Part shown: piece after piece, positions 25,174 to 33,902 of the stretch
How the letters are laid out: each line of letters begins with the position of its first letter
Numbering within the stretch: position 1 is the stretch's first letter
Assembly: GCF_024213665.1 (NCBI RefSeq)
Contig: NZ_JANAVP010000007.1
Coordinates: 124,001 to 188,000 of the forward strand
Direction of reading: 5' to 3'
DNA: 64,000 nucleotides
Source: Streptomyces sp. A3M-1-3
GTDB lineage: Bacteria > Actinomycetota > Actinomycetes > Streptomycetales > Streptomycetaceae
The notes under the pieces: generated by a model
What the model was told of the DNA's origin: nothing
Databases searched by the model: none
The model's input: the letters and a program-made list of their open reading frames with translations, nothing else
Program-made: the position numbers and the translations under genes

Positions 25174-27717
25174 TCACGAGGTGACCTGGGCGGGGAGATC
25201 GGGGCGGGCCGGGCTGAGCCCCGGCACCGCCTGGAGAGTGAGGACCATCGTCATGCCTCCGCCGGGCGTGTCCTCGGCCGTGAGGATGCCGCCCATGGCT
25301 TCGACGAAGCCCCGGGCAACGGCGAGGCCGAGGCCGACTCCGGCACCACGTGGAGCGTCACCGTAGCGCTGGAAGGGCTCGAATATCCGCTCTTTCCCGT
25401 CATCGGGGACGCCCGGGCCACGGTCCACGACCCGTAGCTCGACGCGGTCGGCGATCGCGCTCGCGGCCACGGTGACGGCAGTGGCGTCGGGGCTGTACTT
25501 GACCGCGTTCTCGACGATGTTGGCGACGGCGCGCTCCAGCAGCCCGCGGTCGACCGCCACCATTGGCAGCGACTCGGGGATGTCCAGTTCGACGCTGTCG
25601 TCGGGTACACCGACGAGGGCCATCGGGACGACCTCGTCGAGGTCGGTCTCGCGGATCACCGGGACGACCGTTCCGGTCTGCAGCCGGGACATGTCGAGCA
25701 GGTTGCCGACCAGGTGGTCGAGGCGGTCCGCGCCGTCCTCGATGCCTTCGAGCAGCTCGGCCTCGTCCTCCTCGGACCAGGCGACGTCGTCGGAGCGCAG
25801 CGAGGAGACGGCGGCCTTGATGGCGGCCAGCGGGGTGCGCAGGTCGTGGCTGACTGCGGCGAGCAGGGCCGTACGGATGCGGTTGCCCTCGGCGAGCCGG
25901 CGGGCCTCTTCGGCCTCGCCGACCAGGCGCTGGCGGTCGAGTACGACAGCGGCCTGGGCGGCGAAGGCGCCGAGCACGCGGCGGTCCTCGGCCGGCAGGA
26001 CGCGGCCGGAGAGGGCCAGTGCCATGTGGTCGCCGATCGGCATGTCGACGTCCGCGTCCTCCGGGCGGCTGAGCGGCTTCGGCCCCACGCTGCCCGCGCA
26101 GGTCCACGGATGCAGGTCGCTCGCGCGCTCCAAAAGGGCCACCGACTCCATGGCGAAGGTCTCACGGACCCGCTCCAGCAGGGCGTCGAGGGTGGTCTCA
26201 CCGCGCAGCACACTGCCGGCGAGGAAGGAGAGGATCTCGGACTCGGCGCGCAGCCGGGCGGCCTGGTGGGTGCGCCGGGCGGCCAGGTCCACCACGGAGG
26301 CAACGGCGATGGCGACCGCCACGAAGATCACGATGGCGACGATGTTCCGTGGGTCGGCGACCGTGAGGCGATGCAGCGGCGGGGTGAAGTAGTAGTTCAG
26401 CAGCAGCGACCCGAAGGCCGCGGAGGCCAGGGCCGGCATCAGCCCGCCGAGCAGGGCGGAGGAGACCGTCAGCGACAGGAACAGCAGCATGTCGTTGGCG
26501 AGGCCGAGGTCCGCGTCGACGTTGGTCAGCAGCAGCGCCAGCAGGGCCGGGCCGGCCACGCCGACCAGCCAGCCCCATATGATCCGGGAGCGGCCGAGGC
26601 GGGCTCCGCGCGCCACCGGGAGCCCGCGGCCCTTGGCGACCTCCTCGTGGGTGACGATGTGGACGTCGAGGTCGGGTCCGGAGTCGCGGGCGACGGTCGC
26701 GCCGACGCCGGGGCCGAACATGTACTGCCAGGTCCTGCGGCGGCTGGAGCCGAGGACGATCTGGGTCGCGTTGACGCCGCGCGCGAACTCCAGCAGGGCG
26801 TTCGGTACGTCGTCGCCGATGACGTGGTGGAACGTGCCGCCGAGGTCCTCGACCAGGGTCCGCTGGACGGCCAGCTCCTTGGGCGAGGCGGAGGTCAGAC
26901 CGTCGCTGCGGGCGATGTAGACCGCGAGGATCTCGCTGCCGGAGCCCTTGGCCGCCATACGGGCGGCGCGGCGGATGAGCGTACGGCCTTCGGGGCCGCC
27001 GGTCAGGCCGACGACGATGCGCTCACGGGCCTGCCAGGTCGAGCGGATGTTGTGCTCGCCGCGGTACTGCTGGAGGTACTCGTCGACGCGGTCGGCGACC
27101 CAGAGCAGGCCGAGTTCACGCAGGGCGGTGAGGTTGCCGGGGCGGAAGTAGTTGGAGAGGGCCGCGTCGACCTTGTCCGACTGGTAGATGTTGCCGTGGG
27201 CCATCCGTCGGCGCAGGGCCTGGGGCGACATGTCGACCAGTTCGATCTGGTCGGCCCTGCGGACCACCTCGTCGGGTACGGTCTCCCGCTGCCGTACGCC
27301 CGTTATCGACTCGACCACATCGCCCAGCGACTCCAGGTGCTGGATGTTGACGGTCGAGATGACGTCGATTCCGGCCTGCAGCAGTTCCTCGACGTCCTGC
27401 CAGCGCTTGGCGTTGCGGGAGCCTGGCACATTGGTGTGCGCGAGTTCGTCCACCAGGGCGACGGCGGGCCGGCGCTCCAGGCACGCGTCCACGTCCATCT
27501 CGGTGAACGTACTCCCGCGGTACTCGATCTCCCGGCGCTGGATCTGCTCGAGGCCGTGCAGCATGACCTCGGTGCGGGGCCTGCCATGATGCTCTACAAA
27601 GGCGACGACACAGTCCGTGCCACGCTCCACCCGGCGGTGCGCCTCGGAGAGCATCGAGTACGTCTTGCCGACGCCCGGTGCCGCACCGAGGTATATCCGG
27701 AGTTTGCCGCGTCCCAT
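25174..27717 (-). CDS. kdpD: KdpD sensor histidine kinase
   Basis: The 847-residue membrane kinase has the KdpD N-terminal domain with Walker A (RIYLGAAPGVGKTYSML) and LVDELAHTNVPGSRNAKRW. A USP-like domain follows (VGLTGGPEGRTLIRRAARMA), then four membrane helices, a GAF-like part, the phospho-His box VSHDLRTPLAAIKAAVSSL and an ATPase domain (GRP motif RVVDRGPGVPD, then GVGLGLAVARGF). It senses potassium limitation or turgor. The ATG at 27717 gives MGRGKLRIYLG as in relatives. In many bacteria its USP-like domain binds c-di-AMP; that is family knowledge, not seen here. Confidence 0.95.
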   Translation of the reverse strand: MGRGKLRIYLGAAPGVGKTYSMLSEAHRRVERGTDCVVAFVEHHGRPRTEVMLHGLEQIQRREIEYRGSTFTEMDVDACLERRPAVALVDELAHTNVPGSRNAKRWQDVEELLQAGIDVISTVNIQHLESLGDVVESITGVRQRETVPDEVVRRADQIELVDMSPQALRRRMAHGNIYQSDKVDAALSNYFRPGNLTALRELGLLWVADRVDEYLQQYRGEHNIRSTWQARERIVVGLTGGPEGRTLIRRAARMAAKGSGSEILAVYIARSDGLTSASPKELAVQRTLVEDLGGTFHHVIGDDVPNALLEFARGVNATQIVLGSSRRRTWQYMFGPGVGATVARDSGPDLDVHIVTHEEVAKGRGLPVARGARLGRSRIIWGWLVGVAGPALLALLLTNVDADLGLANDMLLFLSLTVSSALLGGLMPALASAAFGSLLLNYYFTPPLHRLTVADPRNIVAIVIFVAVAIAVASVVDLAARRTHQAARLRAESEILSFLAGSVLRGETTLDALLERVRETFAMESVALLERASDLHPWTCAGSVGPKPLSRPEDADVDMPIGDHMALALSGRVLPAEDRRVLGAFAAQAAVVLDRQRLVGEAEEARRLAEGNRIRTALLAAVSHDLRTPLAAIKAAVSSLRSDDVAWSEEDEAELLEGIEDGADRLDHLVGNLLDMSRLQTGTVVPVIRETDLDEVVPMALVGVPDDSVELDIPESLPMVAVDRGLLERAVANIVENAVKYSPDATAVTVAASAIADRVELRVVDRGPGVPDDGKERIFEPFQRYGDAPRGAGVGLGLAVARGFVEAMGGILTAEDTPGGGMTMVLTLQAVPGLSPARPDLPAQVTS

Positions 27718-27970
27718 GGCCTCATTGTCTTCCACCTGCTGCTGCGTACGTTCCACTACGTACTTCCACCGGCCGACGATGTCTCTGACCTCCTGAGGAA
27801 ACCTCCTCATCGCGCAGATGTGCGTAGCGTTGACGGCTCCCTTACGGCCATGTACGCGCCCTTGACGACATCCATACGCATACGTCTCTGACATGCCCCT
27901 GAGATGCGAAAAGGCCGGTGGCAAGCACCCTGGGAAGGGGATACCGGCCACCGGCACCGACGTTTTCCGG

Positions 27971-28750
27971 TCAGCGCACCTCAGTGATCTCGGGGCCGCG
28001 CTGCAGCTGCCCCATGCCACCGGAGAAGCGTGAGCCCTCCTGATCCTCCTGCTGGACGCCCTCGGGCACCATCTGCGCGTCGTTCGGCAGCTTCAGGACG
28101 ATCGGGTCGCGCGGGGCCATCGGGCCCTCGCCGCGTACGACGACCGTGTCCCGGAAGATCTGCTCCAGCAGACCGGCGGCCTCCGGCTGCACAGCGCCCT
28201 GCCCGGAGATCACTCCGCGCAGGAACCAGCGCGGTCCGTCGACACCGACGAAGCGCACCAGCTGTACGCCGTTGGTCCCGTCCGGCAGCTGTACGGGCAC
28301 CTGGGCACGCAGCTCCCAGCCCAGCGGACCCTCGACCTCGTCGATGATGCCGCCCTGCTGGGTGATGCCGGACGCGATCTCCTCGCGTACCTCGCCCCAG
28401 ATGCCCTCCTTCTTGGGCGCCGCGAAGGCCTGCAGCTGTACCGCGCTGTCGCGCAGGACGACCGTCGCCGCGACGATCGCGTCGCCCGCGACCTCGACCC
28501 GCAGCTCCATGCCCTCGACTCCGGGCACGAAGAGACCGCCGAGGTCCACCCGGCCCTCGCCGGGCTCCGAGACCTCGGAGACATCCCACGGACCGTCCGG
28601 CCGGGGGGCGGGGGGCAGGTTCACCCTGCGCTGCCCGCTCGCGGCGAGCTCCTCGTCGTCCAGTTCGTCACCGGAGACGCCGTCGACGACCTGCTCGGCC
28701 TCGCCCGCTGCGTCCTCAGCGGAACCGCTCTTCTTGCGACGTCCGAACAC
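27971..28750 (-). CDS. DUF3710 protein
   Basis: A 259-residue soluble protein of a family restricted to actinobacteria. It has a charged N-terminus (MFGRRKKSGSAEDAAG) and an acidic stretch. The body reads GRVDLGGLFVPGVEGMELRV, VQLQAFAAPKKEGIWGEVRE and GVDGPRWFLRGVISGQGA. The GTG at 28750 lies one base after the dut stop, so the genes form an operon (thioesterase, dut, DUF3710). Function unknown, but linkage to dut is conserved in actinobacteria as far as I recall. A weak hairpin (27914-27955) follows. Confidence 0.9.
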   Translation of the reverse strand: MFGRRKKSGSAEDAAGEAEQVVDGVSGDELDDEELAASGQRRVNLPPAPRPDGPWDVSEVSEPGEGRVDLGGLFVPGVEGMELRVEVAGDAIVAATVVLRDSAVQLQAFAAPKKEGIWGEVREEIASGITQQGGIIDEVEGPLGWELRAQVPVQLPDGTNGVQLVRFVGVDGPRWFLRGVISGQGAVQPEAAGLLEQIFRDTVVVRGEGPMAPRDPIVLKLPNDAQMVPEGVQQEDQEGSRFSGGMGQLQRGPEITEVR

Positions 28751-28751
28751 G

Positions 28752-29276
28752 TCACTGTCCTTCCCGGTCGGATACGACCGAAGCGTATCTATTCCCACCC
28801 TGTTGCCCACCGCTTGCTCCGCCCACAGCGGCATGACCGCCGGTGGACCCGAAGCCCCCCTCGGCCCGCGCCGATCCGGGAAGCTCCGCGACCTCGTGGA
28901 AGCGCACCTTCTCGACCTGCTGGACGACCAATTGGGCAATCCGGTCGAAACGCTCGAACCGCACGGTCTCGCGCGGGTCGAGATTGACCACGATCACCTT
29001 GATCTCTCCACGGTACCCGGCATCCACCGTCCCCGGGGCATTCACGAGGGCGACGCCGCAGCGGGCGGCAAGCCCGGACCGGGGGTGCACGAAGGCCGCG
29101 TAGCCGTCCGGCAGGGCGATGGAGACGCCGGTGGGCAGTACGGTCCGCTCGCCGGGGGCGAGCTCCGCGGCCTCGGTGGTCACCAGGTCCACCCCCGCGT
29201 CGCCGGGATGTCCGTACGAGGGGACTGGAACCTCGGGGTCGATGCGCCGGATCAGCACGTCCACCGGATTGCGCAT
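28752..29276 (-). CDS. dut: dUTP diphosphatase
   Basis: The 174-residue trimeric dUTPase hydrolyses dUTP to dUMP and pyrophosphate, keeping uracil out of DNA. Motifs in order: GHPGDAGVDLVTTE (motif 1), PRSGLAARCGV (2), NAPGTVDAGYRGEIKVIVVN (3), RIAQLVVQQV (4) and the P-loop-like ARAEGGFGSTGGH (5). The C-terminal tail after motif 5 is about 20 residues longer than usual. The start overlaps the thioesterase stop by one base. Confidence 0.96.
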   Translation of the reverse strand: MRNPVDVLIRRIDPEVPVPSYGHPGDAGVDLVTTEAAELAPGERTVLPTGVSIALPDGYAAFVHPRSGLAARCGVALVNAPGTVDAGYRGEIKVIVVNLDPRETVRFERFDRIAQLVVQQVEKVRFHEVAELPGSARAEGGFGSTGGHAAVGGASGGQQGGNRYASVVSDREGQ

Positions 29277-29860
29277 CAGGGGTTCACCTCGAAAGCACGT
29301 ACGCGCCTGGCCTGGTCCGGGTCGGCCATGGCCGCCTGGATCTCCTCGGGCCTGCCGTTGTCGATGAAGTGGTCGACCTTGACCTCTATGAACAGGGCCT
29401 CGGCGCGCACCGCGACCGGCCCCTGCGGGCCTCCTATCCGGCCGACGGCGGTCGAGTAGATCTTGCGGCCGGCCACTGCTGTGACCTCGGCCTCCAGATG
29501 CAGCACGGTGTCCACGGGCACGGGCCGTACGAAGTCGGTCTCCAGCCGGCCGGTCACCGCGATGACCCGCAGCAGCCAGTTCAGCGAGCCGAGCGTCTCG
29601 TCGAGCGCCGTCGCCAGGACCCCGCCGTGCGCCAGGCCCGGCGCACCCTGGTGGGCGGGCTTCACGGTGAACTCGGCCGTGACGCTCACACCGTCGCCGG
29701 CCCGCGCCGCCAGGTGCAGTCCGTGCGGCTGGCCCTCGCCGCAGCCGAAGCAGTGCGCGTAGTGCGAGCCCAGGAGCTCACCCGGGGCCGGGGCGTCGGG
29801 GTGCCGCTCGGGAGCCGTGGCATCGGCCGGGGGCGTCAGGGCTGTAGTTCGTCCACTCAC
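29276..29860 (-). CDS. PaaI-type hotdog thioesterase
   Basis: The 194-residue protein carries a single hotdog fold. After a Pro/Ala-rich N-terminus it reads YAHCFGCGEGQPHGLHL and then PGLAHGGVLATALDETLGSL with the catalytic Asp/Glu region. VTGRLETDFVRPVPVDTVLH follows. It should hydrolyse an acyl-CoA thioester. The CFGCG near the start is common in this actinobacterial subgroup. The GTG at 29860 gives VSGRTTALTPP; longer frames lack coding support. It is divergent from the DUF3093 gene across 58 bases. Confidence 0.88.
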   Translation of the reverse strand: MSGRTTALTPPADATAPERHPDAPAPGELLGSHYAHCFGCGEGQPHGLHLAARAGDGVSVTAEFTVKPAHQGAPGLAHGGVLATALDETLGSLNWLLRVIAVTGRLETDFVRPVPVDTVLHLEAEVTAVAGRKIYSTAVGRIGGPQGPVAVRAEALFIEVKVDHFIDNGRPEEIQAAMADPDQARRVRAFEVNP

Positions 29861-29918
29861 AGGCGCAGACCTTACCCGCGCGGATAGGGGCAGGTCGCGC
29901 CGTGCCAAGCTTGGTCCC

Positions 29919-30389
29919 ATGCAGCCTGCCGCCCCGCCCTATGACGAACGTCTGACCGCGCCCCGTTCGTGGTGGCTCATCGCCGCCCTCGTGGGGTGCT
30001 CGTGCGCGCTGATGCTGTTGCCGCTCGGGGGGCTGCCGCTGCTCGGCGGGCTGATCGGCGGCACAGCTCTCGCCGCGGTCATGGTGAGCACGTACGGCTC
30101 CGCGCGGATCCGGGTGGTGGCCGGCTCGCTCATCGCGGGGGACGCCAGGATCCCGGTCTCGGCGCTCGGGGAACCCGAGGTGCTGGACGCGGAAGAGGCA
30201 CGCGCCTGGCGCACGTACAAGGCCGATCCGCGTGCGTTCATGCTGCTGCGCAGCTATGTCCCGGCCGCGGTCCGCATCGAGGTGACGGACCCGGCCGACC
30301 CGACGCCGTACGTCTATCTGTCGAGCCGCGAGCCGGCGGCACTGGCGGCGGCGCTCACGGCCGTCGGAGCCGGACAGCAGGCGGGCTAG
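29919..30389 (+). CDS. DUF3093 membrane protein
   Basis: The 156-residue protein starts YDERLTAPRSWWLIAALVG with two adjacent hydrophobic segments. A PH-like soluble part follows: GSARIRVVAGSLIAGDARIP, ARAWRTYKADPRAFMLLRSY, and DPTPYVYLSSREP. DUF3093 is an actinobacterial family of unknown role, commonly beside dut. No good ribosome-binding sequence precedes the ATG. The last codons and the TAG stop lie in an 11-bp repeat present in three copies. Confidence 0.88.
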   Translation: MQPAAPPYDERLTAPRSWWLIAALVGCSCALMLLPLGGLPLLGGLIGGTALAAVMVSTYGSARIRVVAGSLIAGDARIPVSALGEPEVLDAEEARAWRTYKADPRAFMLLRSYVPAAVRIEVTDPADPTPYVYLSSREPAALAAALTAVGAGQQAG

Positions 30390-30414
30390 GGGCGGGCTGG
30401 AGGCGGGCTAGGGG
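30379..30414. repeat. 11-bp tandem repeat covering the DUF3093 stop codon
   Basis: AGGCGGGCTAG at 30379-30389, a variant GGGCGGGCTGG at 30390-30400, and AGGCGGGCTAG at 30401-30411 with GGG following. The stop TAG (30387-30389) is inside the first copy and is duplicated in the third. Confidence 0.85.
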
Positions 30415-30424
30415 CTCTTCCGGG

Positions 30425-31309
30425 TCAGTCCTCGATCACCTTGCGGAGGTGGTCCGGCAGCTCCGCGGGAAGCGTCTCGGGCTGCTCCAGCGGGGGCAGG
30501 TCGGGCAGCGCGTCCCAGGGGACCTGTCGGCTGCGCAGGTCCTTGCGGACCTTTTCGGCGAGTTTCTTGGTGTCGCGCCGGTTCATCACGGCGCCCACGG
30601 CCGCTCCGATCATGAACGGCATCAGGTTGGGCAGATTGCGCATCGTGCGCTTCATGATCTGCTGGCGCAGCTCGCGTTTCATCCGGCCGCCCAGCGCGGC
30701 GTTGAGGGTCGTCGGCTTGGTGACGTCGATGCCCCGCTCCTCCGTCCAGGCGGTCAGGTAGGCGAGGCCGCGCTCCCTGAGCGAGCCGGGCGCCCGCTGT
30801 CCGTACACCTCGTGGAGCTCGGCGATGAGCTTCAGCTCGATCATGGCTACCCCGGTGATCTCCGCCGCCAGCTCGGCCGGCATCGCGGGCGGTACGGGCA
30901 GCATGGCTGCCGCACCGATACCCGCGCCGATGGTGGAGGTGCCGTTCGCGGCGCCCGCGATGAGCTTGTCCGCGATCTCCTCCGGGCCGAGGCCCGGGAA
31001 ATGTCTGCGCAGGGTCCGCAGATCCCGGACGGGGACCCGCGGAGCGTTCTCGATGAGCCGGTCGGCGAGGTGGGCGAGACCCGCCCTGGCCTGCTCGACC
31101 CGCTTCTGCACGCCGTGCTTCACGGCACTCATCCGGCGAGCCCCGGACTTCCGCCGGGGCTCCTCGTCGTCCCCCGTGACCGACGGCAGCCCGGCGGAGG
31201 GCACGGCCGGGGCGCCAAGGCCCTCAGCCGGGCCTGTGCCGCCCTCGGCGGCCCCGGATGCACCCTGCCCCCGGAAGCGACGCTTCCGGGGCAGATTCGC
31301 CCCTGCCAC
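30425..31309 (-). CDS. EcsC-like hypothetical protein
   Basis: The 294-residue protein has a basic, Pro/Gly-rich N-terminus and a helical core: FPGLGPEEIADKLIAGAANG, a Gly/Ala-rich hydrophobic stretch IGAGIGAAAMLPVPPAMPAE, AMIELKLIAELHEVYGQ, and a later segment LPNLMPFMIGAAVGAVMNRR. This matches the general look of EcsC-family proteins, whose function is unsettled. The GTG at 31309 is 11 bases past the DUF4193 stop, so the two are probably co-transcribed. Family assignment is tentative. Confidence 0.7.
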   Translation of the reverse strand: MAGANLPRKRRFRGQGASGAAEGGTGPAEGLGAPAVPSAGLPSVTGDDEEPRRKSGARRMSAVKHGVQKRVEQARAGLAHLADRLIENAPRVPVRDLRTLRRHFPGLGPEEIADKLIAGAANGTSTIGAGIGAAAMLPVPPAMPAELAAEITGVAMIELKLIAELHEVYGQRAPGSLRERGLAYLTAWTEERGIDVTKPTTLNAALGGRMKRELRQQIMKRTMRNLPNLMPFMIGAAVGAVMNRRDTKKLAEKVRKDLRSRQVPWDALPDLPPLEQPETLPAELPDHLRKVIED

Positions 31310-31320
31310 GGCCGCCCTGC

Positions 31321-31617
31321 CTAATCGCAGTCGCGGCAGATCGGCTGACCGTTCTTCTCGCGGGCCAGCTGGCTCCTGTGGTGCACCAGGAAGCAGCTCA
31401 TGCAGGTGAACTCGTCGGCCTGACGAGGCAGCACCCGTACGGACAGCTCCTCGTTGGACAGGTCCGCTCCGGGCAGCTCCAGGCCCTCGGCCTGCTCGAA
31501 CTCGTCGACGTCTACAGCTGACGTCGACTTGTCGTTCCGGCGGGCCTTCAGTTCCTCAAGGCTGTCCGAATCGACGTCGTCGTCGGTCTTGCGTGGGGTG
31601 TCGTAGTCCGTTGCCAT
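31321..31617 (-). CDS. DUF4193 protein with zinc-binding cysteines
   Basis: The 98-residue acidic protein has a C-terminal zinc-ribbon-like pair of motifs, FTCMSCFLVHHRSQL and PICRDCD at the extreme end, giving four cysteines. The N-terminus reads MATDYDTPRKTDDDVDSDS. DUF4193 is highly conserved in actinobacteria, and an RNA-polymerase or stress link is often suspected, but I have no direct evidence. The upstream 380 bases contain several TGATCA palindromes that may regulate it. Confidence 0.9.
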   Translation of the reverse strand: MATDYDTPRKTDDDVDSDSLEELKARRNDKSTSAVDVDEFEQAEGLELPGADLSNEELSVRVLPRQADEFTCMSCFLVHHRSQLAREKNGQPICRDCD

Positions 31618-31836
31618 GTCGCGCTCTCCCCCTCTGGGTGTTTGCGGTGTCTCAGCGCACGTAACGCATGAGAGGCCGGACTTGTGCCCGACCCGAGGCG
31701 GAGATTTTGCCTCACATCAAGGTCTGTTACTCAATCGACACCCAGCCGCACCCCTGAAGAGGTGATCGGCGTGGATGGCGATCGGGACCGTACACGATCC
31801 GAATGGTGCGGTTCACGGGCGTCACCCCGTGTACTT

Positions 31837-31939
31837 CCCGTGATCAGGTGCCCTGAAAACCCGGACTTTCCCGGCTTTCCAACGGTCCCGTGATCACGGA
31901 GAGTAGATGGCCCGAAATGCGCCTCTGTGATCGATCACA
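31837..31939. promoter_or_regulatory. Cluster of GTGATCA palindromes upstream of the DUF4193 gene
   Basis: Within the 380-base gap 31618-31998 three related elements occur: CCCGTGATCAGGT (31837-31849), the perfect 12-bp palindrome CCGTGATCACGG (31888-31899), and the 14-bp palindrome TGTGATCGATCACA (31926-31939). The last sits in a larger imperfect hairpin just past the cutS stop. No gene is supported in this gap. Operator or terminator roles are both possible. Confidence 0.45.
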
Positions 31940-31998
31940 CAGGGGCTCTCCGGGAACAGGTCCCGAAAATTCCGCGCAAAGCGAACGCAAGCAGCATC

Positions 31999-33243
31999 TC
32001 AGATGGGAAGGGTGACGCGCATGACGAGCCCGCCGCCCTCCCGCGGCTCCGCGATGATACGGCCCCCATGAGCGCGCGCCACCGAGCGCGCGATCGACAG
32101 GCCGAGTCCGACCCCCTTGTCGCTGCCCGTCCGCTCGGTACGCAGGCGTCTGAACGGCTCGAAGAGGTTGTCGATCTCGTACGCGGGAACCACTGGTCCG
32201 GTGTTCGAGACCACCAGGACCGCCTGGCCGTGCTGGGCCTCGGTGGTGACCTCGACCCAGCCGCCGTCGGGGATGTTGTAGCGGACCGCGTTCTGCACCA
32301 GGTTCAGCGCGATCCGCTCCAGCAGGACGCCGTTGCCCTGCACGATGACCGGCGCACGTTCGCCTCGGATCTCCACGCCCTTCGCGTCGGCCTCCGCCCG
32401 GGTCTGGTCCAGGGCGTGCGAGGCGACCTCGGCGAGGTCGACCGGTTTGCGCTCGACGATCTGGTTGTCGCTGCGGGCGAGCAGCAGCAGGCCCTCCACC
32501 AGCTGCTCGCTGCGCTCGTTGGTGGCCAGCAGCGTCTTGCCGAGCTGGTGGAGCTCGACGGGCGCCCCGGGGTCGGAGAGATGCACCTCCAGCAGCGTGC
32601 GGTTGATCGCGAGCGGGGTGCGCAGTTCGTGCGAGGCGTTCCCGACGAAGCGCTGCTGGGCGGTGAAGGCCCGTTCCAGGCGGTCGAGCATCTCGTCGAA
32701 GGTGTCCGCGAGCTCCTTGAGCTCGTCGTCCGGCCCGTCCAGCTCGATCCGCCGGGTCAGGTCGGTCCCGGCGACCCGGCGGGCGGTACGGGTGATCTTG
32801 CCGAGCGGCGAGAGGACACGGCCGGCCATCGCGTAACCGAACGCGAAGGCGATGACGCTGAGGCCGAGGAGCGCGAGCAGCGAGCGGCTGAGCAGGTCGT
32901 CGAGGGCCCGCTGACGCTGGTGGTCGATGCAGGCGCTCATCGCGTTGTTGAACTCCTCGATGCTCTGGTTCCCGCCGATCCCGGAGCACGTCGCGCTCGA
33001 CACCTGGACGCCCTGCCCGCCGATGATCTTGAACGGAGGCGCACTGCCGACGTGCAGCGCCTGCGCCGCCAGCAGATAGATGATCGACAGCAGCAGGATC
33101 CCGGCGATCAGGAACATCCCGCCGTACAGCAGCGTGAGCCGTATCCGGATCGTCGGTCTCAGCCAGGGGAAGGTGCTCTCCGGCTGCCTCGGGTCCCAGG
33201 TCGGCTTCGGAGGCGCCATCGGTGGCGCCGGGGTCGTGGCCAT
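31999..33243 (-). CDS. cutS: CutS sensor histidine kinase
   Basis: The 414-residue membrane kinase has two membrane helices (LTLLYGGMFLIAGILLLSII and SLLALLGLSVIAFAFGYAMA) around a short extracellular loop. The loop holds two cysteines (SSATCSGIGG and NAMSACIDHQ). HAMP, the phospho-His box VGNASHELRTPLAINRTLLE and an ATPase domain (DKGVGLGLSIARS) follow. Length and partner match Streptomyces CutS, the sensor of a conserved envelope/secretion two-component system. The loop cysteine pair suggests redox sensing outside the membrane. It starts five bases after the cutR stop. Confidence 0.92.
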   Translation of the reverse strand: MATTPAPPMAPPKPTWDPRQPESTFPWLRPTIRIRLTLLYGGMFLIAGILLLSIIYLLAAQALHVGSAPPFKIIGGQGVQVSSATCSGIGGNQSIEEFNNAMSACIDHQRQRALDDLLSRSLLALLGLSVIAFAFGYAMAGRVLSPLGKITRTARRVAGTDLTRRIELDGPDDELKELADTFDEMLDRLERAFTAQQRFVGNASHELRTPLAINRTLLEVHLSDPGAPVELHQLGKTLLATNERSEQLVEGLLLLARSDNQIVERKPVDLAEVASHALDQTRAEADAKGVEIRGERAPVIVQGNGVLLERIALNLVQNAVRYNIPDGGWVEVTTEAQHGQAVLVVSNTGPVVPAYEIDNLFEPFRRLRTERTGSDKGVGLGLSIARSVARAHGGRIIAEPREGGGLVMRVTLPI

Positions 33244-33248
33244 GCCGG

Positions 33249-33902
33249 TCAGATCCGGTATCCGGAGCCGGGCACGGTGACGATGACCGGGGGCTCGCCG
33301 AGCTTGCGGCGCAGGGTCATCACGGTCACGCGTACGACGTTGGTGAACGGGTCGGTGTTCTCGTCCCAGGCCTTTTCGAGCAGCTGCTCGGCCGAGACCA
33401 CTGTTCCCTCGCTGCGCATCAGCACCTCCAGTACCGCGAACTCCTTGGGCGCCAGCTGCACCTCCTTGCCGTCGCGGAACACCTCACGCCGATTGGGGTC
33501 CAGCTTGATGCCGGCCCGTTCCAGGACGGGTGGGAGCGCAACGGTGGTACGGCGGCCGAGCGCCCGGACCCGCGCGGTCAGCTCGCTGAACGCGAAGGGC
33601 TTGGGAAGGTAGTCGTCCGCGCCGATCTCCAGGCCCTCCACCCGGTCGCTCACATCGCCGGAGGCGGTGAGCATCAGGACGCGGGTGGGCATACCGAGTT
33701 CGACGATCCGGCGGCAGACGTCGTCACCGTGGACGAGCGGGAGGTCGCGGTCGAGTACGACGACGTCGTAGTCGTTGACCTCGATCCGCTCCAGGGCCGC
33801 GGCGCCGTCGTACACGACGTCGACGGCCATGGCCTCCCGGCGCAGTCCGGTGGCCACCGCATCGGCGAGCAGTTGCTCGTCCTCGACGACGAGTACGCGC
33901 AC
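33249..33902 (-). CDS. cutR: CutR response regulator
   Basis: The 217-residue OmpR-family regulator has receiver VRVLVVEDEQLLADAVATGL, phospho-Asp in VVVLDRDLPLVHGDD, and Lys in LPKPFAFSELTARVR. The winged helix (LAPKEFAVLEVLMRSEGTVV, then RVTVMTLRRKLGEPPVIVTV) ends PGSGYRI. The size and sequence are those I remember for CutR of S. lividans. The GTG at 33902 has GAGGAAGGA upstream. It is first in the cutR-cutS operon. Confidence 0.95.
   Translation of the reverse strand: MRVLVVEDEQLLADAVATGLRREAMAVDVVYDGAAALERIEVNDYDVVVLDRDLPLVHGDDVCRRIVELGMPTRVLMLTASGDVSDRVEGLEIGADDYLPKPFAFSELTARVRALGRRTTVALPPVLERAGIKLDPNRREVFRDGKEVQLAPKEFAVLEVLMRSEGTVVSAEQLLEKAWDENTDPFTNVVRVTVMTLRRKLGEPPVIVTVPGSGYRI

Noticed and set aside
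24461-27717. A complete kdp potassium ATPase operon
   Set aside because: Only kdpD and kdpE are present; neighbouring genes are DUF3710 and OB-fold proteins, not kdpFABC.
25714-27891. Long rightward open frame antisense to kdpD
   Set aside because: The kdpD frame has every expected motif; the antisense product is low-complexity Gly/Asp/Val.
31926-31939. E. coli-type CRP site TGTGA-N6-TCACA
   Set aside because: The spacing is four bases, not six; kept only as an uncharacterised palindrome.
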